The notes under the pieces are model-generated. The model was not told the DNA's origin. It saw nothing but the letters and a program-made list of their open reading frames with translations, and did no database searches. DNA of 13,463 bases, taken from NCBI GenBank assembly GCA_043811005.1, contig JBDRNO010000198.1, forward strand, positions 1-13,463. The letters are read 5' to 3'. Each line of letters begins with the position of its first letter. The stretch's first letter is position 1. The position numbers were made by a program, and so were the translations under genes. The DNA comes from JBDRNO01 sp043811005 (GTDB lineage: Bacteria; Bacteroidota; Bacteroidia; NORP154). Positions 1 to 6,232 of the stretch are shown piece by piece.

Positions 1-98
1 TCACAATGCTCAAAAACTCAATGACCAAAACTGTTTCGGTCATTTGATAATTGATATTTGGAATTTATTTGTGATTTGTCATTTGTGATTTGGTGCTT
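1..98. repeat. Degenerate 7-base tandem repeat array downstream of trpS
   Basis: Read in steps of seven from base 1, successive units resemble one another: for example GTGATTT (71-77), GTCATTT (78-84), GTGATTT (85-91), with TTTGATA (43-49) and ATTGATA (50-56) earlier. The period holds for most of the segment, while the unit drifts from a CAA-rich form on the left to a TTTG-rich form on the right. No open reading frame uses it. Similar arrays of different unit sequence occur elsewhere in the window. The copies are too degenerate for simple recent slippage. Function unknown. Confidence 0.7.
20..44 (-). terminator. Possible trpS terminator hairpin
   Basis: AATGACC (20-26) is the exact reverse complement of GGTCATT (38-44), and the bases between them add further A-T pairs after one mismatch. 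Read on the minus strand, the hairpin lies about 90 bases after the trpS stop and is followed within a few bases by a run of five T. This fits a weak intrinsic terminator, but the T-run is short and the hairpin lies inside a repeat array, so chance is possible. Confidence 0.35.
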
Positions 99-136
99 CA
101 TTTTATGCAAACCTTGATTTTATGGACAGACTCTAA

Positions 137-1132
137 TTAGAACCCCCTAAACCCAATTATTTCCCTGGCATCCTTTATCGTTTTAGAGGCGCTTTCCCGT
201 GCCTTTTCCGTGCCGTTTTTTATCACTTTTTTCAAATATTCTTTATCGGATGATAATTTGAGTATTTTTTCGCGCAAGGGGTCGGTAAATGTAATGATAT
301 CTTCGGCAAGCTGTTTTTTTAGATCTACATAGCGTATTTTACACTTATTATACAATTCATTAAAATGAGCAACAGTATTCGGTGCTGAAACCGCTTCCAT
401 TATAGTAAATAAATTTAGTATTGGTTCGGGCTTTTTTTGATTTTCCTTTGCGGGACCGGAATCTGTAACTGCATGCATAACCTTGTTCCTGATAACATCC
501 GGGGGATCTGATAAATAAACTGCATTCTCTTCACCCTCAGATTTCCCCATCTTCCCGCTACCATCCAAACCGGGTATTTTAATCAAAGATTCACCGAAAT
601 TAAAAGCATAAGGTACAGGGAAATAATCTGTTTTATACATGTGGTTGAATCTCCTGGCAAACGTACGGGTCATTTCCAGATGCTGCTTCTGGTCTTTGCC
701 AACAGGCACTTTTATCGCTTTGTGAATAAGGATATCCGCTGCCATTAGTACAGGGTATGTCAATAAACCCGCGTTGACATTTTCTTTTTGCTCCTTGACC
801 TTTTCTTTATAGGAGGTGCATCTTTCCAGTTCACCCTTATAGGCATTCATGTTGAGCAATAAGTATAGTTCTGCTGTTTCGGGCAAATTACTTTGAATAT
901 ATAAAGTAGCAATATCAGGGTCTATCCCGGCAGCGAGAAATTCAACCAGAACCTGTTTGACATTATTATGTAAGTCCTGCGGTACAGGATGAGTAGTTAA
1001 AGAGTGATAATCAGCTACAAAAAAGTAACAATTATGCTCTCGCTGCATCTTTACGAAATTTTTAACCGCACCAAAGTAATTCCCCAAGTGCATCTTTCCT
1101 GTTGACCGTATGCCACTGACTACTGTTTCCAT
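137..1132 (-). CDS. trpS: Tryptophan--tRNA ligase (TrpRS)
   Basis: Cytoplasmic class I aminoacyl-tRNA synthetase that activates tryptophan with ATP and charges tRNA-Trp. The 331-residue length is normal for bacterial TrpRS. The N-terminus carries the nucleotide-binding HIGH-type motif as HLGN (residues 15-18) in the usual context GKMHLGNY. The second class I signature, KMSKS, appears as KMGKS (194-198) after LDGSG. Other family landmarks are SNLPET (81-86), AADILIHKA (131-139) and VGKDQKQHLEMTR (144-156). The Gly in KMGKS replaces the middle Ser, as in other TrpRS sequences with a variable central position; both lysines are kept. The gene stands alone, diverging from the plsC-like gene, with a candidate promoter just upstream. 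The start was chosen because it gives the normal TrpRS N-terminus with the HIGH motif at residue 15. Confidence 0.97.
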   Translation of the reverse strand: METVVSGIRSTGKMHLGNYFGAVKNFVKMQREHNCYFFVADYHSLTTHPVPQDLHNNVKQVLVEFLAAGIDPDIATLYIQSNLPETAELYLLLNMNAYKGELERCTSYKEKVKEQKENVNAGLLTYPVLMAADILIHKAIKVPVGKDQKQHLEMTRTFARRFNHMYKTDYFPVPYAFNFGESLIKIPGLDGSGKMGKSEGEENAVYLSDPPDVIRNKVMHAVTDSGPAKENQKKPEPILNLFTIMEAVSAPNTVAHFNELYNKCKIRYVDLKKQLAEDIITFTDPLREKILKLSSDKEYLKKVIKNGTEKARESASKTIKDAREIIGFRGF

Positions 1133-1164
1133 AAATATGGTTGCTTATAATTTAGTTAACGCTG

Positions 1165-1198
1165 TAAAATTATACCAATGTTGAATGAAATTTACAAA
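1165..1198 (-). promoter_or_regulatory. Candidate trpS promoter (Bacteroidota type)
   Basis: On the minus strand TTTG (complement of 1195-1198) is followed after 22 bases by TAATTTTA (complement of 1165-1172). This differs from the Bacteroidota -7 box TAnnTTTG only at the last base, and the spacing lies in the accepted range. Transcription would start some 25 bases before the trpS start codon. Such short motifs occur by chance in AT-rich DNA. Confidence 0.35.
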
Positions 1199-1236
1199 TT
1201 AAGTAAATAAAAAAAAGGTCACCAAATAAATTTTTT

Positions 1237-1253
1237 ATCTGTGTAATCTGTGG
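1237..1253. repeat. ATCTGTG direct repeat in the trpS-plsC intergenic region
   Basis: ATCTGTG occurs at 1237-1243 and again at 1246-1252, separated by TA. From memory, close variants of this short double motif recur between genes in many Bacteroidota and some other bacteria. No function is known to me. The rest of the 205-base gap is A/T runs plus the two candidate promoters. Confidence 0.5.
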
Positions 1254-1325
1254 TTTTTTATTAATATTTTTTTGAGGCTGGGTTTTTATGATTTTCGTAA
1301 AAATAGCACTTTCAATCAAAATTCC

Positions 1326-1333
1326 TACTTTTG
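1326..1333 (+). promoter_or_regulatory. Candidate -7 box of the plsC-like gene
   Basis: TACTTTTG is an exact match to the Bacteroidota -7 consensus TAnnTTTG. It ends four bases before the start codon at 1338, so the transcript would be leaderless or have a very short leader. I see no good TTTG -33 box at the expected distance (18-23 bases upstream), which limits confidence. Confidence 0.5.
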
Positions 1334-1337
1334 AACC

Positions 1338-2084
1338 ATGAAACATATTGTATCGTTACTGCGGTTAGCTTGGCGGGCCTATTTTATATTCGTTTTTTTT
1401 ATTCAGTTGATATTGGGATTTCCCCTTTTCTATTTTTTCTTAATGAAAGAAAGCTGTTACCCGCTTGCATTTAAACTAAAAAAATTATTCACGAAGTCCC
1501 TTCTTTTCCTTACAGGTATAAGATGTTCAGTTAAAAAAGAAGCCGACCTGAAAAGCGATGTTCCATATGTTTTTTGTGCAAACCACACATCATATTTTGA
1601 TATTGTATTATCTTACAGGATAATTCCTTATTTCTTTCTATCTATGGGAAAATATGAATTATCAAAAGTGCCTATTTTTAACATTTTTTTTAAAAAGATG
1701 AACATTTTGGTTGACAGGGGTAGTAAGATCAGTTCACACAGAGCATTTATAAGAGCAGGACAGGAAATTGAAAAGGGGTATTCTATCGTGTTGTTTCCGG
1801 AGGGAGGGATACTAAGACGTAGTATCCCGGAATTACACAGGTTTAAAAACGGCCCTTTTAAACTTGCTATTGAGAAACAGGTTCCAATCGTTCCTATAAC
1901 CTTTTTAAATAATTGGAAGATATTTCCTCACGGTGATGATATTAAAAAATACGGAGGGCCGGCTGTAGCTCATGCCGTGATCCATAAGCCGATTGAAACA
2001 AAGGGCATGTCTGATGAAGATATGGTTGATTTAAGGGAGCATGTTTTTAATATTATTGATAAAACATTGAAAGAAAATGAATGA
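1338..2084 (+). CDS. plsC: 1-acyl-sn-glycerol-3-phosphate acyltransferase (PlsC/LPLAT family)
   Basis: Membrane-associated acyltransferase expected to add the second acyl chain to lysophosphatidic acid, giving phosphatidic acid for phospholipid synthesis. The 248 residues match the family length. A hydrophobic anchor spans about residues 14-36. Family blocks follow in order: the catalytic HX4D motif as NHTSYFD (82-88, H83 and D88), the block around VDRGSK (125-130), the substrate-binding block as FPEGG (153-157), and VPIVPITF (182-189). FPEGG replaces the more common FPEGT, so the block is slightly atypical but keeps the Glu and Gly. The gene is monocistronic, between divergent trpS and convergent tadA. 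The symbol rests on family membership; other lysophospholipid acyltransferases share these motifs. Confidence 0.9.
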   Translation: MKHIVSLLRLAWRAYFIFVFFIQLILGFPLFYFFLMKESCYPLAFKLKKLFTKSLLFLTGIRCSVKKEADLKSDVPYVFCANHTSYFDIVLSYRIIPYFFLSMGKYELSKVPIFNIFFKKMNILVDRGSKISSHRAFIRAGQEIEKGYSIVLFPEGGILRRSIPELHRFKNGPFKLAIEKQVPIVPITFLNNWKIFPHGDDIKKYGGPAVAHAVIHKPIETKGMSDEDMVDLREHVFNIIDKTLKENE

Positions 2085-2114
2085 AGGGATGGAGGACGTA
2101 AGATGTTTTTTATA

Positions 2115-2171
2115 TTTAACTTTTGTTAAACCGTAACTTTTACATTTTTAGACAATAGGTATTTGTCTTTT
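2115..2171 (+). terminator. AT-rich hairpins between convergent plsC and tadA
   Basis: Two short perfect hairpins follow the plsC stop: TTTAAC/GTTAAA (2115-2120 with 2125-2130, loop TTTT), and AGACAA/TTGTCT (2150-2155 with 2163-2168). The second runs straight into a four-T run ending at 2171 and is the better terminator candidate for the plus-strand gene. Both stems are only six base pairs and AT-rich, so termination is tentative. Nothing else is evident in this 165-base gap. Confidence 0.3.
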
Positions 2172-2249
2172 ATACAGCAACTGCGAGTATTTTTTTAGAA
2201 AATTTTGCCATAATCCAGTTAGAACCTACATTAAGTTTACAGATTTTCC

Positions 2250-2708
2250 TTAATATTTTCTTTTTTTATCAAAAAAACGATTAAGTAATTTCCCACACTC
2301 CTTTTCCAAAACACCACCAATTACTTCTGTTTTCGGATGCAAAACATGGTTTTTTAACCGGCTGTAGCCCCTTTTTTCATCTGTGGCACCGTAAACGATT
2401 TTTTTTATCTGTGTCAGGTAAGATGCCCCCGCACACATCACGCAGGGTTCGAGGGTAACGTATAATGTGCACTCGTTAAGGTATTTGCCGCCAAGATATG
2501 CGGATGCAGAAGTAAATGCCTGCATCTCAGCATGAGCAGTAGCATCATTTAAATGCTCGGTAAGATTGTGTGCCCTACCTATTATTTGGTTGTTGCAAAC
2601 TATCACAGCTCCTATGGGAACCTCATCATTCTGGAACCCTTCTTGTGCTTCAACCAATGCCTGTTTCATAAAATACTCATCAGAGAACTTTATTAATTCC
2701 ATAAACAT
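2250..2708 (-). CDS. tadA: tRNA-specific adenosine deaminase (nucleoside/cytidine deaminase family)
   Basis: Zinc-dependent deaminase expected to convert adenosine 34 to inosine in the anticodon of tRNA-Arg(ACG), allowing wobble decoding. The 152-residue length fits TadA. The zinc site is complete: HAE (59-61, His ligand and catalytic proton-shuttle Glu) and PCVMC (88-92, two Cys ligands). Upstream is the conserved VPIGAV block (30-35), and the C-terminal half contains the VYGATDEKRG-type segment (105-114). A guanine deaminase or another cytidine-deaminase-fold enzyme is less likely because the spacing and C-terminal part follow TadA. The gene converges on plsC and diverges from the next large gene. 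Translation could also begin at the second Met, two codons downstream (2700-2702); the choice does not affect the domain. Confidence 0.92.
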   Translation of the reverse strand: MFMELIKFSDEYFMKQALVEAQEGFQNDEVPIGAVIVCNNQIIGRAHNLTEHLNDATAHAEMQAFTSASAYLGGKYLNECTLYVTLEPCVMCAGASYLTQIKKIVYGATDEKRGYSRLKNHVLHPKTEVIGGVLEKECGKLLNRFFDKKRKY

Positions 2709-2772
2709 AATTTGAACAAGCTAAAACCAAACAGAAGTATTATTTTATAAAAATAGTTCTTTTTTATTAAAC

Positions 2773-2788
2773 AGTTAAAAATTTAACT
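2773..2788. promoter_or_regulatory. Palindrome upstream of tadA (possible operator)
   Basis: AGTTAAA and TTTAACT form a perfect seven-base inverted repeat around AA, making a near-symmetrical 16-base site. It lies about 65 bases upstream of tadA, on the side shared with the 3013 gene. The size and symmetry suit a dimeric regulator site, but no regulator is encoded nearby, and AT-rich palindromes arise by chance. Confidence 0.25.
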
Positions 2789-2956
2789 TTGGCTTGTCCA
2801 AATTCTGTTTGTTTTTATGCACGAAAAAATCAAACTTATCGTTCAGTATAATAACTTTTTCATCATAATTTCGTTAATAAAAATAAAATTTGTAATTTAG
2901 AGTGCTTTTTATGAAGGAGAATATTGAATCCCCTAAAAAATAACAAATTTCAATAA

Positions 2957-2998
2957 ATAAATGTATCCAATGTCCAAAATCCAATATCAAACATTATT
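2957..2998. repeat. Heptamer array just upstream of the 926-aa cargo gene
   Basis: Consecutive seven-base units include TATCCAA (2964-2970), TGTCCAA (2971-2977), AATCCAA (2978-2984) and TATCAAA (2985-2991). The pattern is xxTCCAA with strict period seven. The array ends about 15 bases before the start codon at 3013, so it lies in the probable 5' untranslated region, and a second array begins 41 bases inside the gene. Confidence 0.7.
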
Positions 2999-3012
2999 AA
3001 GCTAATATTATA

Positions 3013-5793
3013 ATGCTTAACAGACGTTTTTCAATATTAATTTTCTCCTTTATTGCCTGCTGCCTATTGCCAACTGTCAACTGTTTTGCTTCACATAACA
3101 GGGCAGGAGTAATTACTTATAAGTGGGTGTCTGGCAATACTTATAAATTTACGGTAGAGACCTGCACCAGTATTGAACCCGGTGTTGAAGCCGACAGGCC
3201 TTTTATAGAAATATTATGGGGAGATGGTGAAAAAGACACACTGTACAGGGAAAACGGACCCGATGATGATAGTGATGGTATCCCTGATGGTGAAGAAATT
3301 ATAGAAGATAAAGTAAAGTATAATTTATACACTGATACACACACTTTCCCGGGTCCGGGGATTTACACCATCTCTTTTTTAGATCCTAACCGCAACGGGG
3401 GAGTAATTAATATGCCGGATTCCTATAACACACCTTTTTATGTTGAATCGGTGTTGATGATTGATCCTTGTATTGATCCTAATAACTCCCCTCAATTAAT
3501 ATGCAAAGATGATTCGGCAATTGCTTGTTGTGACCTGGAAACCGCCTGTGTAAATCAAATTTACATGTTCAGCCCGTCTGTTTATGACCTAGATGGCGAC
3601 AGTTTGTCGTATAAATTAATTGCTTGTAAAGAAGATATCGGAGTGCCTATCACCGGATACAAGTTCCCTGGTGATGTGCCACCTGGATCTGATTTTACCA
3701 TTAACCCTGTAACCGGCAATGTTTTATGGGACACGCCTAAGCTTATTGGCGAATATAATATTGCCATACTTATAGAAGAATGGAGAAAAGATGTATGTAC
3801 GGGAAATACCATAAAGATTGGGAAGATCACCTGGGATATTCAGATCAATGTATTGGACTGTGCTAACAATCCTCCGGAAATTGAGGATTTGGAAAATATC
3901 TGTGTTGAAGCTGGAGATACAATTTATTTTACTATAACTGCAACAGACCCGCCATATATTAACCCTTCTGATACTACTGATACATTTCCTGCCAATGAAA
4001 TTACATTAACGGCAAGTGGAGAACCATTCCTGTTAAGCATCAGCCCTGCTGTATTTACACCGCCATTGACACCTTTAACTACTGTAACAGGAGAGTTCTA
4101 TTGGGAAACCGCTTGCCCGCACGTTCGGCAACAAAACTACCAGGTTGAGTTTAAAGCTAAAGATGATAATTCTCAGGCAGAATTGGTTGATATTGAAACT
4201 ATACAGATCACTATCGTTGGACCAGCGCCAAAAAATCCCCAGGTTTTTCCTATTGGCAATTCACTGCAGCTTTCCTGGGATCAGAGTTTATGCCCTGAAG
4301 CTATTGGATACAGGGTATATCGTAGAAACGGGTTTTACGGATTTATACCTGACAGTTGCGAAACAGGAGTGCCGTCATATACCGGCTATTCATTAATTAC
4401 AAACATTAGCGGATTGATAAACACAACGTATCTCGATGATAACAATGGCGCCGGATTGATACATGGCGTAGAATATTGCTACATGGTCATTGCCCGTTAC
4501 CCTGACGGCGCTGAAAGCTATGCATCTGTAGAGTTTTGCGCAAAGCTCATCAAGGATGTGCCTGTAATAACCCATGTGAGCGTTGGTGTTACCGATATTA
4601 ATTCGGGTGTGGACACGGTAATATGGTCTGTACCAACTGAATTGGATGACAGTATACAATATCCAGGTCCATATCACTATAAAATATACAGCTCAGCAGA
4701 TTTTACCAGTGCCGGCACATTGATCGGTTCAACCCCGACAAACAGTGTGCTTGAATTAACCGATACCTTTTTTGTGGATAAAATCATGTTAAATACCAAA
4801 GACACACCTCATTCTTATAAAATTAAATTATACAGCGGAAGCGATCTGGTTGGGCCTACACATGTGGCTTCATCTGTTTTTTTATCTGCCAGCCCTTCCG
4901 ATAACCAACTGGAATTGACCTGGGAGGAAAACGTTCCCTGGACAAATACGGAATATGTAGTTTATAAATTTAATGATTCTTCGTCTTCCTTTGAAATTCT
5001 CGATACAGTCAACACTCAATCGTTTATTGTTACAGGTCTTGATAATGCAAAGGAATACTGTTTTTACGTAAAAAGTATCGGGGCATATTCATCTGCCGGG
5101 CTTATCAACCCTATTATCAATTTCTCGCAGGAGTTATGTGCTGTGCCGGTAGATACAACACCACCCTGCGCTCCAACCTTGTCGTTGATTCCGGATTGCG
5201 AAAACATTGAGAACTTCCTCATTTGGAACAACCCGAACAATTCCTGTGCTGATGATGTTGTTCAGTATAATATTTATTACACACCCGTGCTGGGTGGTGA
5301 TCTTGAATTTATACAAACTGTTTATAATGCTTCCGATACTACTTTGCATTGGACCCCAATAGGTATATCTTCTATTGCCGGATGTTATGCCATTACTGCT
5401 GTTGATTCGTTGATAACCTATTCTTTTGGGACAATCCAAAACGAAAGCGCTTTAAGTGATACTGTTTGTGTTGACAATTGTCCTTTTTATGAGCTGCCAA
5501 ATGTGTTCTCTCCTGATGGCAATTATAAAAATGACAAGTTCATTCCCTTTCCATATATGTACGTAGAGAGCATTGATATTAAGATCTTCAATCGCTGGGG
5601 GCAATTGATGTTTAAAACAACCGATCCCGACATTAATTGGGATGGCAAGAACCGGAGAAACAATGAAGATTGTACAGAAGGGGTGTACTTCTATATTTGC
5701 AAGGTAAATGCAATCCGGCTGGAAGGAACTCAAACTTTTGTGTTGAAAGGTTTTGTTCATCTTTTGAGGGGGGAGTATCCTGATACGGAATAG
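3013..5793 (+). CDS. T9SS type B cargo protein with cadherin-like and fibronectin-like domains
   Basis: Large secreted protein (926 aa), probably surface-attached or released adhesin-like material. Residues 1-26 form a signal peptide ending near FA, followed by SHNRAG, a mature N-terminus typical of many Bacteroidota surface proteins (ASHxxGGE-like). An acidic segment DDDSDGIPDG (84-93) resembles thrombospondin type 3 calcium loops. Residues about 182-280 look like a cadherin-like/He_PIG module (DLDGDSLSY at 192-200, then NPVTGNVLWD), and a second similar module spans about 289-402. Four fibronectin type III-like segments follow (about 404-512, 516-620, 621-712, 716-822). The C-terminus (828-919), PNVFSPDG...IFNRWGQ...NWDGK...EGVYFY, is the gliding-motility-associated C-terminal domain, the T9SS type B sorting signal. 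An eight-residue tail follows it. Domain borders are by eye; the ligand is unknown. Confidence 0.9.
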   Translation: MLNRRFSILIFSFIACCLLPTVNCFASHNRAGVITYKWVSGNTYKFTVETCTSIEPGVEADRPFIEILWGDGEKDTLYRENGPDDDSDGIPDGEEIIEDKVKYNLYTDTHTFPGPGIYTISFLDPNRNGGVINMPDSYNTPFYVESVLMIDPCIDPNNSPQLICKDDSAIACCDLETACVNQIYMFSPSVYDLDGDSLSYKLIACKEDIGVPITGYKFPGDVPPGSDFTINPVTGNVLWDTPKLIGEYNIAILIEEWRKDVCTGNTIKIGKITWDIQINVLDCANNPPEIEDLENICVEAGDTIYFTITATDPPYINPSDTTDTFPANEITLTASGEPFLLSISPAVFTPPLTPLTTVTGEFYWETACPHVRQQNYQVEFKAKDDNSQAELVDIETIQITIVGPAPKNPQVFPIGNSLQLSWDQSLCPEAIGYRVYRRNGFYGFIPDSCETGVPSYTGYSLITNISGLINTTYLDDNNGAGLIHGVEYCYMVIARYPDGAESYASVEFCAKLIKDVPVITHVSVGVTDINSGVDTVIWSVPTELDDSIQYPGPYHYKIYSSADFTSAGTLIGSTPTNSVLELTDTFFVDKIMLNTKDTPHSYKIKLYSGSDLVGPTHVASSVFLSASPSDNQLELTWEENVPWTNTEYVVYKFNDSSSSFEILDTVNTQSFIVTGLDNAKEYCFYVKSIGAYSSAGLINPIINFSQELCAVPVDTTPPCAPTLSLIPDCENIENFLIWNNPNNSCADDVVQYNIYYTPVLGGDLEFIQTVYNASDTTLHWTPIGISSIAGCYAITAVDSLITYSFGTIQNESALSDTVCVDNCPFYELPNVFSPDGNYKNDKFIPFPYMYVESIDIKIFNRWGQLMFKTTDPDINWDGKNRRNNEDCTEGVYFYICKVNAIRLEGTQTFVLKGFVHLLRGEYPDTE
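3054..3088 (+). repeat. Heptamer array inside the signal-peptide coding sequence of the 926-aa protein
   Basis: Units of exactly seven bases, such as TGCCTAT (3061-3067), TGCCAAC (3068-3074) and TGTCAAC (3075-3081), run through codons 14-26. They encode the end of the hydrophobic core and the c-region of the signal peptide (ACCLLPTVNCF). The unit resembles intergenic heptamers of this genome more than ordinary coding sequence. Confidence 0.65.
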
Positions 5794-5817
5794 GCGCTTT
5801 AAATTCATTTTTCAATA

Positions 5818-6174
5818 ATGAATATTGAAGAACTCAGAGAATACTGCCTCTCAAAAATAGAAACTACGGAAAGCTTTCCCTTTGATGAAGTAACATTGGT
5901 CTTTAAAGTTCTGGGCAGGATGTTTGCCCTTACCAATCTCGATGGTGAACTATCCGTCAATCTTAAATGCGACCCTGAAAAAGCGATTGAATTAAGAGAG
6001 AGATACCCGGCAGTCCAGCCCGGATACCACATGAACAAAAAGCATTGGAACACTGTGTATATTGACGGTTCTATAGATGATGATCAAATAATGCAGTGGA
6101 TAGATGACTCTTATGAGTTGGTTTGTGGGGGGTTGAGTAATGTGCAAAAGAAGGAACTAAATCAAATTTTATAA
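5818..6174 (+). CDS. MmcQ/YjbR family protein
   Basis: Small protein of 118 residues, the usual length for the MmcQ/YjbR family (CyaY-like fold, often annotated as DNA-binding). Family landmarks are FPFDEVTLVFKV (20-31), GRMFAL (33-38), the NLKCDPEKA block (48-56) and the strongly conserved PGYHMNKKHWNTV (68-80). There is no signal peptide or membrane segment, so it should be cytoplasmic. The molecular role of the family is not settled, and I infer no specific function. The gene starts 24 bases after the preceding cargo gene and ends 58 bases before the PKD gene on the same strand, so co-transcription with the 3013 gene is likely. The content gives no clear reason for that association. Confidence 0.9.
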   Translation: MNIEELREYCLSKIETTESFPFDEVTLVFKVLGRMFALTNLDGELSVNLKCDPEKAIELRERYPAVQPGYHMNKKHWNTVYIDGSIDDDQIMQWIDDSYELVCGGLSNVQKKELNQIL

Positions 6175-6208
6175 GTGAGTTTTTTAAGGGGCTATATTAA
6201 ATTAATTT

Positions 6209-6226
6209 GTAAAACCAGGTTTTTAC
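6209..6226. promoter_or_regulatory. Inverted repeat just before the PKD gene
   Basis: GTAAAACC (6209-6216) and GGTTTTTAC (6218-6226) form a near-perfect inverted repeat with one extra T, centred on a single A and ending six bases before the start codon. It could be an operator or occlude translation initiation. No T-run follows, so a terminator is less likely. I see no full Bacteroidota promoter in the 58-base gap; the nearest motif is the incomplete TAATTTG at 6203-6209. Confidence 0.3.
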
Positions 6227-6232
6227 ACAAAT

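Larger units (their letters stand above)
2709..3012. other. 304-base divergent intergenic region (tadA / T9SS cargo gene)
   Basis: No convincing gene lies here. The region is very AT-rich and should hold the promoters of both tadA and the 3013 gene, but I found no full TTTG / TAnnTTTG pair for either. It contains a palindrome, AGTTAAA/TTTAACT (2773-2779 with 2782-2788), and next to it a small inverted repeat TTTGG/CCAAA (2788-2792 with 2798-2802). A heptamer array fills its right end. The only start-stop pair of note encodes 10 residues (2911-2943) and is not called as a gene. Confidence 0.6.

Noticed and set aside
2911..2943. Ten-codon open frame with ATG and TAA upstream of the 926-aa gene (possible leader peptide)
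   Set aside because: Too short, no promoter or ribosome site that stands out, no regulatory residue run and no attenuator structure after it.
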